Of a stretch of 64,000 nucleotides of DNA, positions 10,214-20,595 are shown in pieces (positions within the stretch are counted from its first letter, which is position 1; the number at the start of each line of letters is the position of its first letter). Made by a program: the position numbers and the translations under genes. This DNA is from Adineta steineri (Eukaryota; Rotifera; Eurotatoria; Adinetida; Adinetidae), in NCBI GenBank assembly GCA_905250115.1, contig CAJNOI010000102.1:226213-290212 (forward strand). Reading direction: 5' to 3'. The notes beneath the pieces were generated by a model that was not told the origin of the DNA, made no database searches, and saw nothing but the letters and a program-made list of their open reading frames with translations.

Positions 10214-13200
10214 ATGTCTGGATCACACAAAAATACAGTTGAACAATTTACACAAACAATTAATAATCGTCATGTTAATCATCTTGATAATGTTCTCGAT
10301 AATAATGTAGAAAAAAAAGANNNNNNNNNNTCAAGAAAAAATTTAGCTCAATCAATTTTAGCGAAAGAACGAGAAACAGAATTAAAAAAAGAATATGAAG
10401 TATTTAATTTCGAAAATATTTTTAATTTTTTAAAATAAATAAATTTAGGTTATTCAAATAAAACTTCAATATAGTGAACAAGCACTTGAACAAGAACGTG
10501 ATATATCGAGTGAAGCTAAACTTAATGTTCAATTATTAACTGTAGGAGTTGTTTTTTCTTACAAATAATTAGTTGAATTTTTTTTGTATAGAATCGTTTA
10601 TCTGATATTGAAGCAAATTATGAAAGTTTAAAAAATCAATGTAAAAATCAAGAAAGAAAAATTGATGAATATCAAAGACAATGTTCAAATGAAAAACTTC
10701 TTCGAACAACACTTGGAAAACTTCAATCAGAACTTGAAACAAAATGTTCGGATACACAAAAATTAACGATTGAATTTGAAAAACAATTAAAAAATATTAG
10801 AGAAGAACTTGCTAATGTATAATGACATTTTTTTTTGTTTATTTGATTAATTAGTTTTTTGATTTTAGTATCGAAGAAAATATCGAAATAATGAAGATAA
10901 ATATTGTCAAATTGTTAATAAAACTTTTGAATATCTTCGTTCGACAAGAATTATTAATGAAACATATCAAACAGATCAAAATTTACCAACATTAAAGCAA
11001 TTAGAAGAACTTAAGCTTCATATTGAACAGTTAAAAACATTCAAAGTTGATCAAACAAATGAAGTTAATCATTACTTTTTATTTTACTATTATTTAACAA
11101 AAAGATTTTTGTTTAGATAAGTCGTTTAAAAAAAACAATTGAAAGATTAAATAAATCGTCAATGACACAAAAACAAATCGAACATGAAACAGAGGTTTAT
11201 TTAACTTTTCTTTGATGCATTTGACACGTTAGGACTCATTTATTTTAATAAGAGAGTTACTATAAAATTATATTTTTGTTAGTTGGAGATTACACACGAT
11301 GTATCATCTAGTGCGCTGCGTTTAAGCGGGAAAAAGCTGACTATTGATTAGATATGATTTTAAGTGATTAGCAGTGACTATTATTGATTAAAGGTGATTA
11401 GGACAGTTAGCGAATTCCTAATCGGCTGTTTCTCCCTCTGGCTTTTATTCATTTTCCTAATCAACTCTAATGAATAATAATCACTGCTAATCACTTAAAA
11501 TCAGCTGTTTCCCCCTTGACAGTGTCTCATTAAAATCGTTAAGACATAAAATTTTAATTTTCTTGGTTGCCCTACGATTCCTTTCGAAGCAGCAGGTATA
11601 GCGATCTATAGATATTATACACACATCGTTACTTTTCTTCGAACGATTTGTTGATTATTGACTCGGAGAAGATATTAAATTCTCAAAGAACAATATTAGG
11701 AGCGTAACCAGAAAAAACGTTGTAGAAGCTGTGCCTTCACCTGGTTATGCGTCTAAAGGATACACTAAGATTTTCGCCAGTATTATTACATGATTACATA
11801 TGTATAAAAATAGCTTCTAGTAACTATATTGAGATGTTTAGACTATAATATGCTTATTCTAATAATATTATGTTAATTTGTCACATGAATTTTACACTAA
11901 TCTTGTGCTATTACAGTTGGCAAAAATCCACTGGACTTACGTCAAATCGCGTCTGACATTTCGCCAATTGGCGAGGGAACAGTAAGCCAATATACTAATG
12001 TGAGAAACTCTTCAGAAATAACTAATTGTGTAGTAACACAAGTAAAATATTAAGATCATTTCGGCTTGTTCAAACATAACAGTGCTACTTTTTTTTACAC
12101 ACTTGTCTTCAAATTATCTCGGACATCCAGAAAGGTTCTATCATCGCGTAACGCTGTTGCATAAAAAGATCAATTTCCTTCAGAACCACCGAGAAAACTG
12201 GATAAGAGGTTAAAATTTGTTCCTATGTGCCAAAACCAAATAAGCAATTTTGTAGAGACTGATATGCTGCATTGAATGGTATGTCTCTCGGCATTTTTTT
12301 TGAAAAACTCGAAATACGATTTTTGAAAAGTTTAAAACCCAGTTTTCGATGAGAGCATCTGATTTTTTTTACAAAACTTGATCAGCGAAATATCGCGTTA
12401 TGTGGACAAGCCGATTTATTAGAAGTTAACTCTCCATAGATGCGCAACTTGCAAGAAGTGAATCATGTTGAATGTATTAAATAAAAGAAATATTTTTTAA
12501 TTTTATTTTTTAAAGGTTAATAAAGAAAAATTACAAATTGAACTTGACGATTGTCGAGAAAAGATTAGTGCATATGAAGAAAGTTTAATACGTTTAAAAC
12601 GTGATCGTGAACATTTAATAAAAGAAATTGAAATAAAATCGTCACTTATTAATTCAATTCAATTAAAATTTAAAAATCTTCTTGGAAAAACTTCAATTAA
12701 TATTGAAAATGATTTTAATGATTTAGAAAAAGAATTTAAAAAAGTTTTATTAAAATCAAATGCACTCGAACAAAAATTAATTGAAAAAGATCATGATACA
12801 TTATTATTAACACAAAAACTTGAACAACAAGTTTTAAATCTTAAACATGATTTAGATCAAAGACATCAAATATTTTTAACACAAAAAGATCAATTATTAC
12901 AAAGACATCAAAATGATATTCAAAATTTAACCACACAATTACAAGTTAGAACTTTTATTTTAATTTCCAATTTATTTTTTTAAATTTTTCAGAAAATGGA
13001 AATTCGTACAAATGAAGCCGAACATCTTTTAAATAATAAAGATAAATCAACTAATGAATTAATTGAACAATCGGATAAATTTTATACAATATTAAAACAT
13101 TTAATATCAATATGGATTCCACTTCGTCGAAGATATTTTCAATTAATTGATTCAAATCGTTTTATAAAACAAGAATTATTAAGATTTAGCCAAATTAAAC

Positions 13201-16200
13201 AAATTGTTAATTTAAATAGTTCAATTAAAAATCGTTTTCGTATTTATGTTATAACAATAATTGCATTGAAAAGATTTTTATCTTTTAAAACAAATTCTTC
13301 AATTGTAACAATACGTTCATCAAATATTGTTTATGATCAAAATATTCTTTCGACATTTAATAGAAATTTTATTCAGAATATTAATTATGATGAAATATTT
13401 CAATCATTAATTATTCAATTAAATCGACTTCATTCACCAATTCAAAAAGGGTTAGAAAAAAAAACGAAATTTTTCGTATTAGTTTTTGTTTTTATTTTTA
13501 GATCATTGATTAAATTAATTGCTGGAGGTCTTCCAAAATCATCATCATATACAAAGGTTTGAAAACTTTTATCTATAGACGAATACAAATTTGAATTAAG
13601 ATTTAACGAAGACATCAAAGCATATCATATAGATAGTATATACATTAGAAAATCTAGTAATACGGTTAGATGTATCTATATATTATCAAGTTTGTCAGAT
13701 AATTCCATGTTTGTATTATTCTGTTTTTCGTAGGGAAGAGTCTTGCAAACATAAATTTTTTGCTTGTGTGTCCGTACTTCACTGATTGGTCCAAAAATTA
13801 GGTAAAGATATAAAAGGAATTTTCTTTATAAGGGTTGACGAAAGGGCAATCGGAGTTGAAGAAATCAAATCTGACTTCTGTTTTTTTTAGTTATATAAAT
13901 CAATAGCTTGGTAGTTATTTAGTAACGCGATTTCTACGAGAAAGAGCTGAGCGAGTCTTTACATGACCGTTACTTGTCGTATAGAATCAGCTGAAAATTG
14001 GTTTGGATAATAATGATAATTACAGGGTGATCCGGAAGTGTACTATATCTATTTATAGAAACGAAATACCACTAATCTTCCTATACCATATATTCAAAAG
14101 AAGTTTTATCGTTTCAATTTTCTCTCTGCATATTCTCTCAAAGTAAATAATACCTGTCAAATTGATCTTATCAGTTATTATTTCTAATAAATTGTTGTAC
14201 CTACTGTTTAATTAGTCTATACTGAATACATCTGAATAACTAAAAGCATGGAAACCAAGTCTAAGGCGAGTGTACAATCCTTGAAGTTTAATTTCGCTTT
14301 TCTCATTTTATGTATTGTTGAAAGAAATCAAGGCAGCAATTGATCGTATCAGAGCATGAACATACATTTTCGATTATAAATCTAAACATGTATTAGTAAT
14401 ATCGATAGGATTGATATCCACTATAGAAACCATAAGATGACGACATATATGATTCTTTTGAATGACCTTAGCAATAAATATCGATTCGAGGACTACTGTT
14501 TCTTATTAACTTAAATTTTAAAAATAGTTTTCGTCCAACATAGCGATGATATATTTCAGTATGATACAGGCACATCCGCAGAAATATTTTTTCGGAGGGG
14601 GGGGATCGATCCCCCATTCCCCCGCTGCGGACGTCCCTGGTATGATATTAATTCAACACTTAGACATGTTTTCAAATCCTTCAAGATTAAAAAAGTTTCG
14701 AAATCTCAGCAATAATCAAGGAGATCAATTCGATACATCTTCTTTACTTAGAATAAAATTTCACATTTCAATTGCTTAGAGATTAAACTAATAGTTTTAA
14801 TTCAGATTTGATTAAATAATTCAATATCTCAGTTAGTAAGAAAAAAGTTTAAGTGATCACATAATACTATTTAAAATAAACTCTCAGAACTAATGAATTA
14901 AATACTTGTATTATTCTTCTTATACTTATATAAGCATAAGTAAACACTTATCAGTTGTTCGAACAAACTTCAAATCGTTAACTAATATTTTTATTTTAGA
15001 CAAGTGATTTAATTCATTCGTTAATCGTTCGTGTTGATCAATCAGGTAAATTAAAAAATATTTGAAATAAAAATAAAAAAAAACTTTTTTTAATTAGAAA
15101 TAAAAATTCATGATAAAGAAAAAGAATGTTCCAATCTTGAAAAAAGTTTAATAAATCTTCAATCTGAAATTGAATCTCGTGTTGATTACAATCAATTTGA
15201 ACGTTTATGTGATGAATTACAACGTGCTTTAGATCGAGAAAAACAAGCACAAGAATTACTTAATGAACAAAATAATCAATTAAAATCTTTAACTGATATT
15301 ATTCATCAAACACAAAATGAAAAAGATTTTATTCAAGAAAAATTTAATCAAATTATGCAAAATGAAATTCATTCAAAAGATAAAATTCAACACTTAAATA
15401 AAGCTCATCAACAAATGGATGAAAATGTTAAACGAGCTGAAAAAGCTATTCGTCTTGTTGTCAGGTATATTCTCTTTCTCGTAGAGAAGAGTCCAGTAAA
15501 CATAAATTGTTTGCTTGTGTGTCCGCAGGGTCAAAAAAACATCGAGGACCAATTTTTTGGAAAAGATATTTCTAGAGGTATTTCGATGCGGGCACTCCGA
15601 ATTGGAGGTCTGTTGTGTGATCAACGTGAAGGGGAGGGAAGAGATCAAAAAAACATCGAAAACGGATTTTTCACGGTTTTCAATTATTTTTCCAGTAGAT
15701 GTGAAGACGATACATTTTCACGAGAAAGAGCGTTACTTGTTATTAACCATTAAATGCATAATTCTTTTTTTTTGAAGTGATAAAGAAGCAATTTCAGCAT
15801 ATTGTACTCGAATTAATTCTGTATTGAATGTAACTGAAAAACGTGGAGTCGATAATGTTGAACAGTTAATAACGCAACTACATGCACTTGCTCAACTTCC
15901 TCAAAATTTTGATCAAAAAAGATCACCACCAGAAATGGCTTTATGTCAAGTATGTTTTCGTTTTTTATTCCTTTGAAATAAACTTTTTTTCTTTCGATGA
16001 AATAGAGCATGGCTTTAGGATTTGTTAATTTATTAAATCGTTTAAAAGAATTATTAAATACAAATAGTAAAGATATTGAATCATTAAAAGAACATTGTCA
16101 AATGTTAACAGAACAATTTCGACAAACATCAGCAGAAGAAATTTCACAGATGGATTCATCACAAACAATTATTGTTCAAGCACATCCTGTTAGAGTTCAA

Positions 16201-16260
16201 GTTAATCATCATCCTCAATCAGCTTTTAAACCAATTAAATCTGAACAACACGATGATTAA
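10214..16260 (+). CDS. Long coiled-coil protein, 11 exons
   Basis: Exons: 10214-10399, 10449-10541, 10592-10816, 10869-11063, 11117-11194, 12516-12944, 12993-13450, 13502-13556, 15000-15045, 15098-15464, 15778-15949, then a last exon 16006-16260. The joined frame is open throughout and almost purely alpha-helical, rich in Glu, Lys, Gln and Leu with heptad spacing. A less charged block in exon 7 (ISIWIPLRRRYFQLIDSNR onward) and a Leu-rich C-terminal helix (MALGFVNLLNRLKELL) interrupt it. This suits a cytoskeletal, centrosomal or ciliary scaffold; a CCDC171-type relative is a guess only. Exon 1 contains a 10-N gap (10321-10330). Most introns are 48-60 bp, but three (11195-12515, 13557-14999, 15465-15777) are swollen by inserted repeats. 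Intron 13451-13501 is 51 bp without an in-frame stop, so retention would keep the frame. Confidence 0.8.
10321..10330. other. Assembly gap (10 N)
   Basis: Ten Ns lie inside the first coding exon of the coiled-coil gene. The frame is open on both sides, but the true number of missing bases is unknown. Confidence 0.95.
11322..11520. mobile_element. Fold-back element in a coiled-coil-gene intron
   Basis: The arm from about 11338 (ATGATTTTAAGTGATTAGCA and on to GGTGATTAGG) is matched in inverted form by CCTAATCAACTC through CTGCTAATCACTTAAAATC ending near 11502. The ends GGGAAAAAGCTGA and TCAGCTGTTTCCCCC are also inverted. It is a long-armed hairpin of about 190 bp with no coding capacity. Confidence 0.6.
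12058..12417. mobile_element. Second inverted-repeat element in the same intron
   Basis: The left end TCGGCTTGTTCAAACATAAC (12061-12080) is matched in inverted form by GTTATGTGGACAAGCCGA (12397-12414) with few mismatches. The 320-bp interior is non-coding. It lies in the same 1.3-kb intron as the fold-back at 11322-11520. Confidence 0.5.
13719..13978 (+). mobile_element. CTCTTTCTCGTAGAG-family MITE, copy A (subtype 1)
   Basis: In an intron of the coiled-coil gene. The left end (TTTTTCGTAGGGAAGAGTC) continues with AAACATAAATT, TTTGCTTGTGTGTCCG and CTTCACTGATTGGTCCAAAA. The right end is TACGAGAAAGAGCTGAGCG followed by CGTTACTTGT. Interior and ends match copies C (23610) and, inverted, E (28404). 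The terminal CTCTTTCTCGTAG / CTACGAGAAAGAG pair is the inverted repeat. No protein. Confidence 0.65.
14570..14645. repeat. Short GC-rich repeat with G- and C-runs
   Basis: GCACATCCGCAG leads into a run of eight Gs, then GATCGATCCCCC and CCCCCGCTGCGGACGTCC. The flanking CCGCAG/CTGCGG pair and the G8/C5 runs could fold. It lies in an intron of the coiled-coil gene; the 77-codon ORF across it is not supported. Confidence 0.35.
15469..15740 (+). mobile_element. CTCTTTCTCGTAGAG-family MITE, copy B (subtype 2)
   Basis: It fills most of the 313-bp intron 15465-15777, starting four bases after the donor site. It shares the subtype-1 ends but has a different interior: TCAAAAAAACATCGA appears twice (near 15533 and 15644), with GTATTTCGATGCGGGCACTC and CACGGTTTTCAATTATTTTT. 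The same interior recurs in copies D and F. ORFs across it are shared only because the repeat is. Confidence 0.65.
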
Positions 16261-16429
16261 TTAATATTTATATCTAATATTTCCTTTTTTTTTGTTTTCT
16301 CAGTGTTGTTTCATTTGATGACTTTTTATAAATTGATAATATAGTGAATAGAAAATCAATAAATAGGAGATATCTTATGAATTTTTTTGTTCTTATTATA
16401 TTTACAACAGTAGTTAAGTTTCATAGACG

Positions 16430-16491
16430 CAGTGCTTTATGCACGTTTCTTTTTTCGGGTAGACACCACCCATTTGCTAGATAAAACACTG
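16430..16491. mobile_element. 62-bp hAT-like element with perfect 8-bp duplication
   Basis: The element starts CAGTGCTTTA and ends TAAAACACTG, inverted ends with one mismatch. It is flanked by identical octamers CATAGACG at 16422-16429 and 16492-16499. An 8-bp duplication and a CAGTG terminus fit the hAT superfamily. At 62 bp it is little more than two ends. It sits 170 bp 3' of the coiled-coil stop codon. A relative is at 42259. Confidence 0.75.
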
Positions 16492-16499
16492 CATAGACG

Positions 16500-18273
16500 A
16501 ATAACATTCAACCTAACGACCGTGATCATTTCTATTCAATAATTAAATGTCTTATGTTATAGAAATCGATATCATGTAGATATATATTCACGTTCGATGT
16601 AATTTAGTTCTCTTAAATATGTTTATTTTGATGGCTAGTTAACTGTTAATAAATGCACTTCATAACCCATTCATGATTTATTACTGTTTATTTACCAGGG
16701 TCGTTTTTAGTATTATCATATAATGAATCAGATCATTTTTTTCGTTCTTTTATATATTATGGGTATTACGCGCTAGATAAGAGAATACAGTTTCTAGATT
16801 TTTCTTCTTTCATATTCTTGTCTCTCTGTCCTTTTAATGTATAAAAGCGAGCGAAGTTCCGAAATAATTAATATTTCCATTTGAATCTGAAAGTTCTGAT
16901 GAATTTATATATATGGAATGGAATGAAATATTATGGGCTCATCAAAGAAATAAATTTTGTTTCAAAAGATAATATTATCGGCATTTCATCGGAGACGAAT
17001 TTCTTCATTATATGGATTCGTGAAATCAATCCATATACCGAACAGTATTTTGTCAATGGAAACTACTCCTTGATGAAGGACACTTAGATTGTATGGATTC
17101 AAGGTCATTCGAACTAGGATAAACTAATTGTTCAAGTTGAAAACGCTCTCGAATATATATTGAAAGCCAGATTTTCATCAGTATATATGAATGAGGTAGG
17201 CTTTTATTCAAACAATAGATTCCTAGAAAAGCACATAAGTATAACATAATGACACACAAAATCCCATGGCAAATCTCGGACATAGTCAAACGGTCTTTCG
17301 AAATACTATCGAATTGTTATAGCTGATAACTTCATTATCAGTATTTCTCTTGTGAAACGTTTCTTTGAACATGATAAGAGTTATGAGAAAAAATTAAGAC
17401 GCAAATATTCACAAGGTCATTGCATATTCAATAACTGCGATGGACACTGAACAAATCAATACTAAAAATGAATATATCATGAATTTACACTTTAATTTTC
17501 AATGACATAGTTTCTCTTATTTGTAAAAGTTAAAAAGTGGATTTTTTGTTTCGATGTACGATTAATATTAATTTAGATTATTAGAACAATTAATCCAGAA
17601 TAAATTAGACTATTTGTCCATTTGATTGAAACACTTTCTCTAATAAAAAATATAACGCTTAAAATCATACATAACTCTTTTTAGATATATTGATGAAAGG
17701 TAAAAACATACAAATAGATGTCAAATGTAGATGGTCAAGCATAATAAATGACTACGCGTTTTAATTTCAATGACCCTGTTAAAAAAGTAAAATATACGAA
17801 AAGATGGAGCGTGAAAAGCGCTACAATTTACAAAAGAACAGTCATAAAAAGATGAAATAAAAAAAACGAACGAATTCATTTTGTACCAAAAATAAATATC
17901 ATTTTCGCATGATCGAAATTTGATCGCTCCAAATGTATTACGCATTTTAAAAATAAAAAAGTGCAACTATAAAATAAACGGTCTTATGTAAATTGTAGAA
18001 GTTTTCATGCTGCATCTTTTACGGGACGATAGGGAAGTAAACCGCGTAGTTGCTTTACGTTTAAAATAATTTTTTCGTTGCAAAAGATACAAACAGTCTA
18101 ATTTATTCTGATTCACTAAGTTTTATTCTAAATTTCTGATATAAATGAATTATATATCTAATTCTTATTTATTTATTGAATGATTCTAAATTCTAATACA
18201 AGATGTAACATGAATGACAGAAAAAAAACAATTTTTTTTAAAAAGATGCTTTTCCACAAACAGTTTATTCAAT
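16500..18273. other. Intergenic stretch without a supported gene
   Basis: Two short opposing ORFs (16881-17087 and 17053-17289) and one at 17721-17966 have no family features or usable splice partners. The 3' end holds the 3' UTR of the claudin-like gene. Confidence 0.4.
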
Positions 18274-19173
18274 TTAGTGAATATATTCACTACTTATATC
18301 ATGTGCTGCATACACATTACTTGAATAAGGCGGTGATGGATAAAACACTTTACCATTGGATTCAGCCCTAAAATAAAATTTTCTTTAAATAGATTTGAAA
18401 AAAAAAGAATTTAAAATTTACATTTTATTTTGAATTGTTGGAGGTAATGGTAATATGTAAAATGATAAAACAACCAGTGAGAACGCACTAATTATTGATA
18501 TAGAAAGAGCAACAAGAGCTAACCACCATGCAAATGATAAATGACCTGAAAATGTATTTTTTCCTTGAGCAGCAAATAAACCAATTGTTGCTGATGCAAA
18601 AATGACTAAAAAGAAATTATTTACTTTTTTTTAATTGAGATTTTAAAACAAACCTGTTATAAACATTGACATAGATGATGCAAAAAATAATAAACCCATA
18701 GATCTTTGACATAAACCGACGACAAGTAAAATTCCAGCAATAACATAAAATACTAAAGCAACAACTTCTAATGATTGACTTGTTCGAACAAAATCTTAAA
18801 TAAAATAAAAATAATGTATAAAATTTTCGAAAAAAAAGAAGAAAACATTTTACCAGGTGGTCCAAGAAATGCATTATTTGTTATATTAGTTGGATATGAA
18901 CGAGAACTCCAATCAGCACATCGATCATAACCAGCAACCTATTTAGAATAAATATTTAGATTATTTTAATTAATGTAACAAAAAAAAATATGAATAACGA
19001 ACTTCAATGTCACATAAACGCCATATACCAATTTTGATTGGAACTGTTCCATAAACAATCCAATCCGATAAACAAAATGATATTAAATAAAGAATAAATG
19101 ATAAAAAGTAGGATATTAGAGATATCCAAAGACTTGTTAGGCCAATTGAACCAGACACACGAACAAAATGCAT
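18274..19173 (-). CDS. Four-TM claudin/PMP22-like membrane protein
   Basis: Five exons on the minus strand: 19173-19003, 18938-18854, 18794-18654, 18605-18422, 18367-18274; total 224 residues. TM1 (about 14-36) is followed by an extracellular loop with GIWRLCD and a second cysteine in RCADW, the W..C..C layout of the PMP22/claudin/LHFPL group. Three further hydrophobic segments lie in exons 3 and 4. The cytoplasmic tail in exon 5 is short and proline/tyrosine-rich (FYPSPPYSSNVY). Such proteins act in cell junctions or as channel partners. A model stopping after exon 4 (TAA at 18418-18420) would lose the tail; I prefer splicing because the exon 5 frame reads well. The gene is divergent from the kinase, 378 bp away. 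Confidence 0.7.
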
Positions 19174-19551
19174 TCTTTTTCCTTTCTTTAAACTCGTTCA
19201 AATGAAAAATGATAACAAGGAGCAGGTCAACATCGTTCATGCGTTAAATGGACATTAATGCTTTTCTTTCACTATCATTTTTTTTTATCGACCAAACCAT
19301 TTATTTTGTTCAATATAACAAAAAAATTGTGAACAGATGTCTATAAGAATGATGCATTGATGACAAATTTAATATATGATTACCTACTTTACTGATAGAG
19401 GCCTGATAAAAACATAGTTATCCTTCGATCATGATTTTTGTCGTTGTTATCAAATAAGTCACATTGTTGTTGTCGTCACACATGAATGATTAGTAGAAAT
19501 AAATAAATCGTAACTATATGTTGTCTATAGTATATATTTATTTTATGACGA
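19174..19551. promoter_or_regulatory. Shared divergent promoter region
   Basis: These 378 bp separate two start codons pointing away from each other, so both promoters and 5' UTRs must lie here unless distant leader exons exist. Only AT-rich sequence is seen (for example TATATATTTATTTTATG just before the kinase start). No specific site can be named. Confidence 0.4.
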
Positions 19552-20595
19552 ATGGGTTTGATAGAATCTCGACTGGGTCAATTAAATAATATTCCAAGAG
19601 AAAATAATTCATGGCGAATAACAAGTGTAGATTTTGCTAGAAGAATAATTAAAATAAATAAAACAAAATATATTATTGGAGAACATGAATTAGGAAGAGG
19701 AGCATTTGGAAGAGTTTATCCAGCACGTCGATCAACGGATGGTTTGTTTTTTATTTGAAAATATTCAAATAAGAATTTTGTTTTTTCAAGGTGTTAATGT
19801 TGCAATAAAAGTCGTTAGTTTAGCTGAAAATTCCGAGATATCTCCATTATTAGGTGAAGCATTTTTAAATGAAATACTTCAATCAAAAAGATTATCAGCA
19901 CAATCAAAACATGTTGTCAGAATGTATGACTTTGATTTTGATCCAGTTGGTCTTGCTTTTATTGTTATGGAACGTGGAGGTTTAGATTTAGAAAAAACTC
20001 TTATAAATAAAAGAACAATATCAATTGCTCAACAAAAAAATCTGTGGAAACAAATGTTAAATATTCTTATTACACTTCATAAAAATTCTCTAGTTTGTTT
20101 TTATATTTTAAATTAATTGTTTTTTCATAATATCTATTTTAGGTACATTTAGATTTAAAACCATCGAATCTAGTCTTTTTTGGTGATCGATTAAAATTAG
20201 TTGATTTAGGTATTGCACAAAAAGCGAATAGTCGAGGGTAAAAATCATTTTTCTTAATGTAAAATAATAATTTTTGTTTTTAAATATTTAGTCAAGGTCC
20301 GAATGGTACATTTGGTTTTACTGCACCTGAAGTTCGTTTAATTCCACATAATTCTTCTCCTCGTTATACACATAAAGCTGACATATGGTCATTAGGTGCG
20401 ATTTTATATTGGATTAATTATGGACATGGTCCTCAATATGATCAACATGATAGATCTTATCGACCTCCACCGGGAATACCTTCAGCTAGAGATCCGAATA
20501 TTGTTGATATTCTTCGGCATACACTTAGAATGAATCCTCATCGACGACCTCATACTGATTGGCTTGCTCGTCATCCATTTACACGTTCATTTTAA
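19552..20595 (+). CDS. Minimal Mps1/TTK-like protein kinase
   Basis: Four exons: 19552-19741, 19791-20092, 20143-20237, 20292-20595; 296 residues, almost nothing but the catalytic domain. Visible: glycine loop GRGAFGRV (about 48-55), VAIK lysine 70, catalytic loop HLDLKPSN (166-173), DLG in place of DFG (Asp185), GTFGFTAPE (201-209) and a Trp in subdomain IX (ADIWSLG). The short C-lobe ending in HPFTRSF and the HxDLKPxN loop resemble the Mps1/TTK spindle-checkpoint kinase. The large N-terminal regulatory region of Mps1 is absent. The N-terminus MGLIES fits the N-myristoylation pattern (Gly2, Ser6), suggesting membrane attachment. All key residues are present, so it is probably active. Other-kinase or pseudo-Mps1 assignments remain possible. 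Confidence 0.75.

Noticed and set aside
15394-15775. Overlapping ORFs with similar translations here and at 27935-28322
   Set aside because: The similarity exists only because both lie in copies of the same MITE; the frames are not maintained in the other copies.
16881-17289. Opposing ORFs in the spacer after the coiled-coil gene
   Set aside because: Short, overlapping on opposite strands, with no motif and no splice partners.
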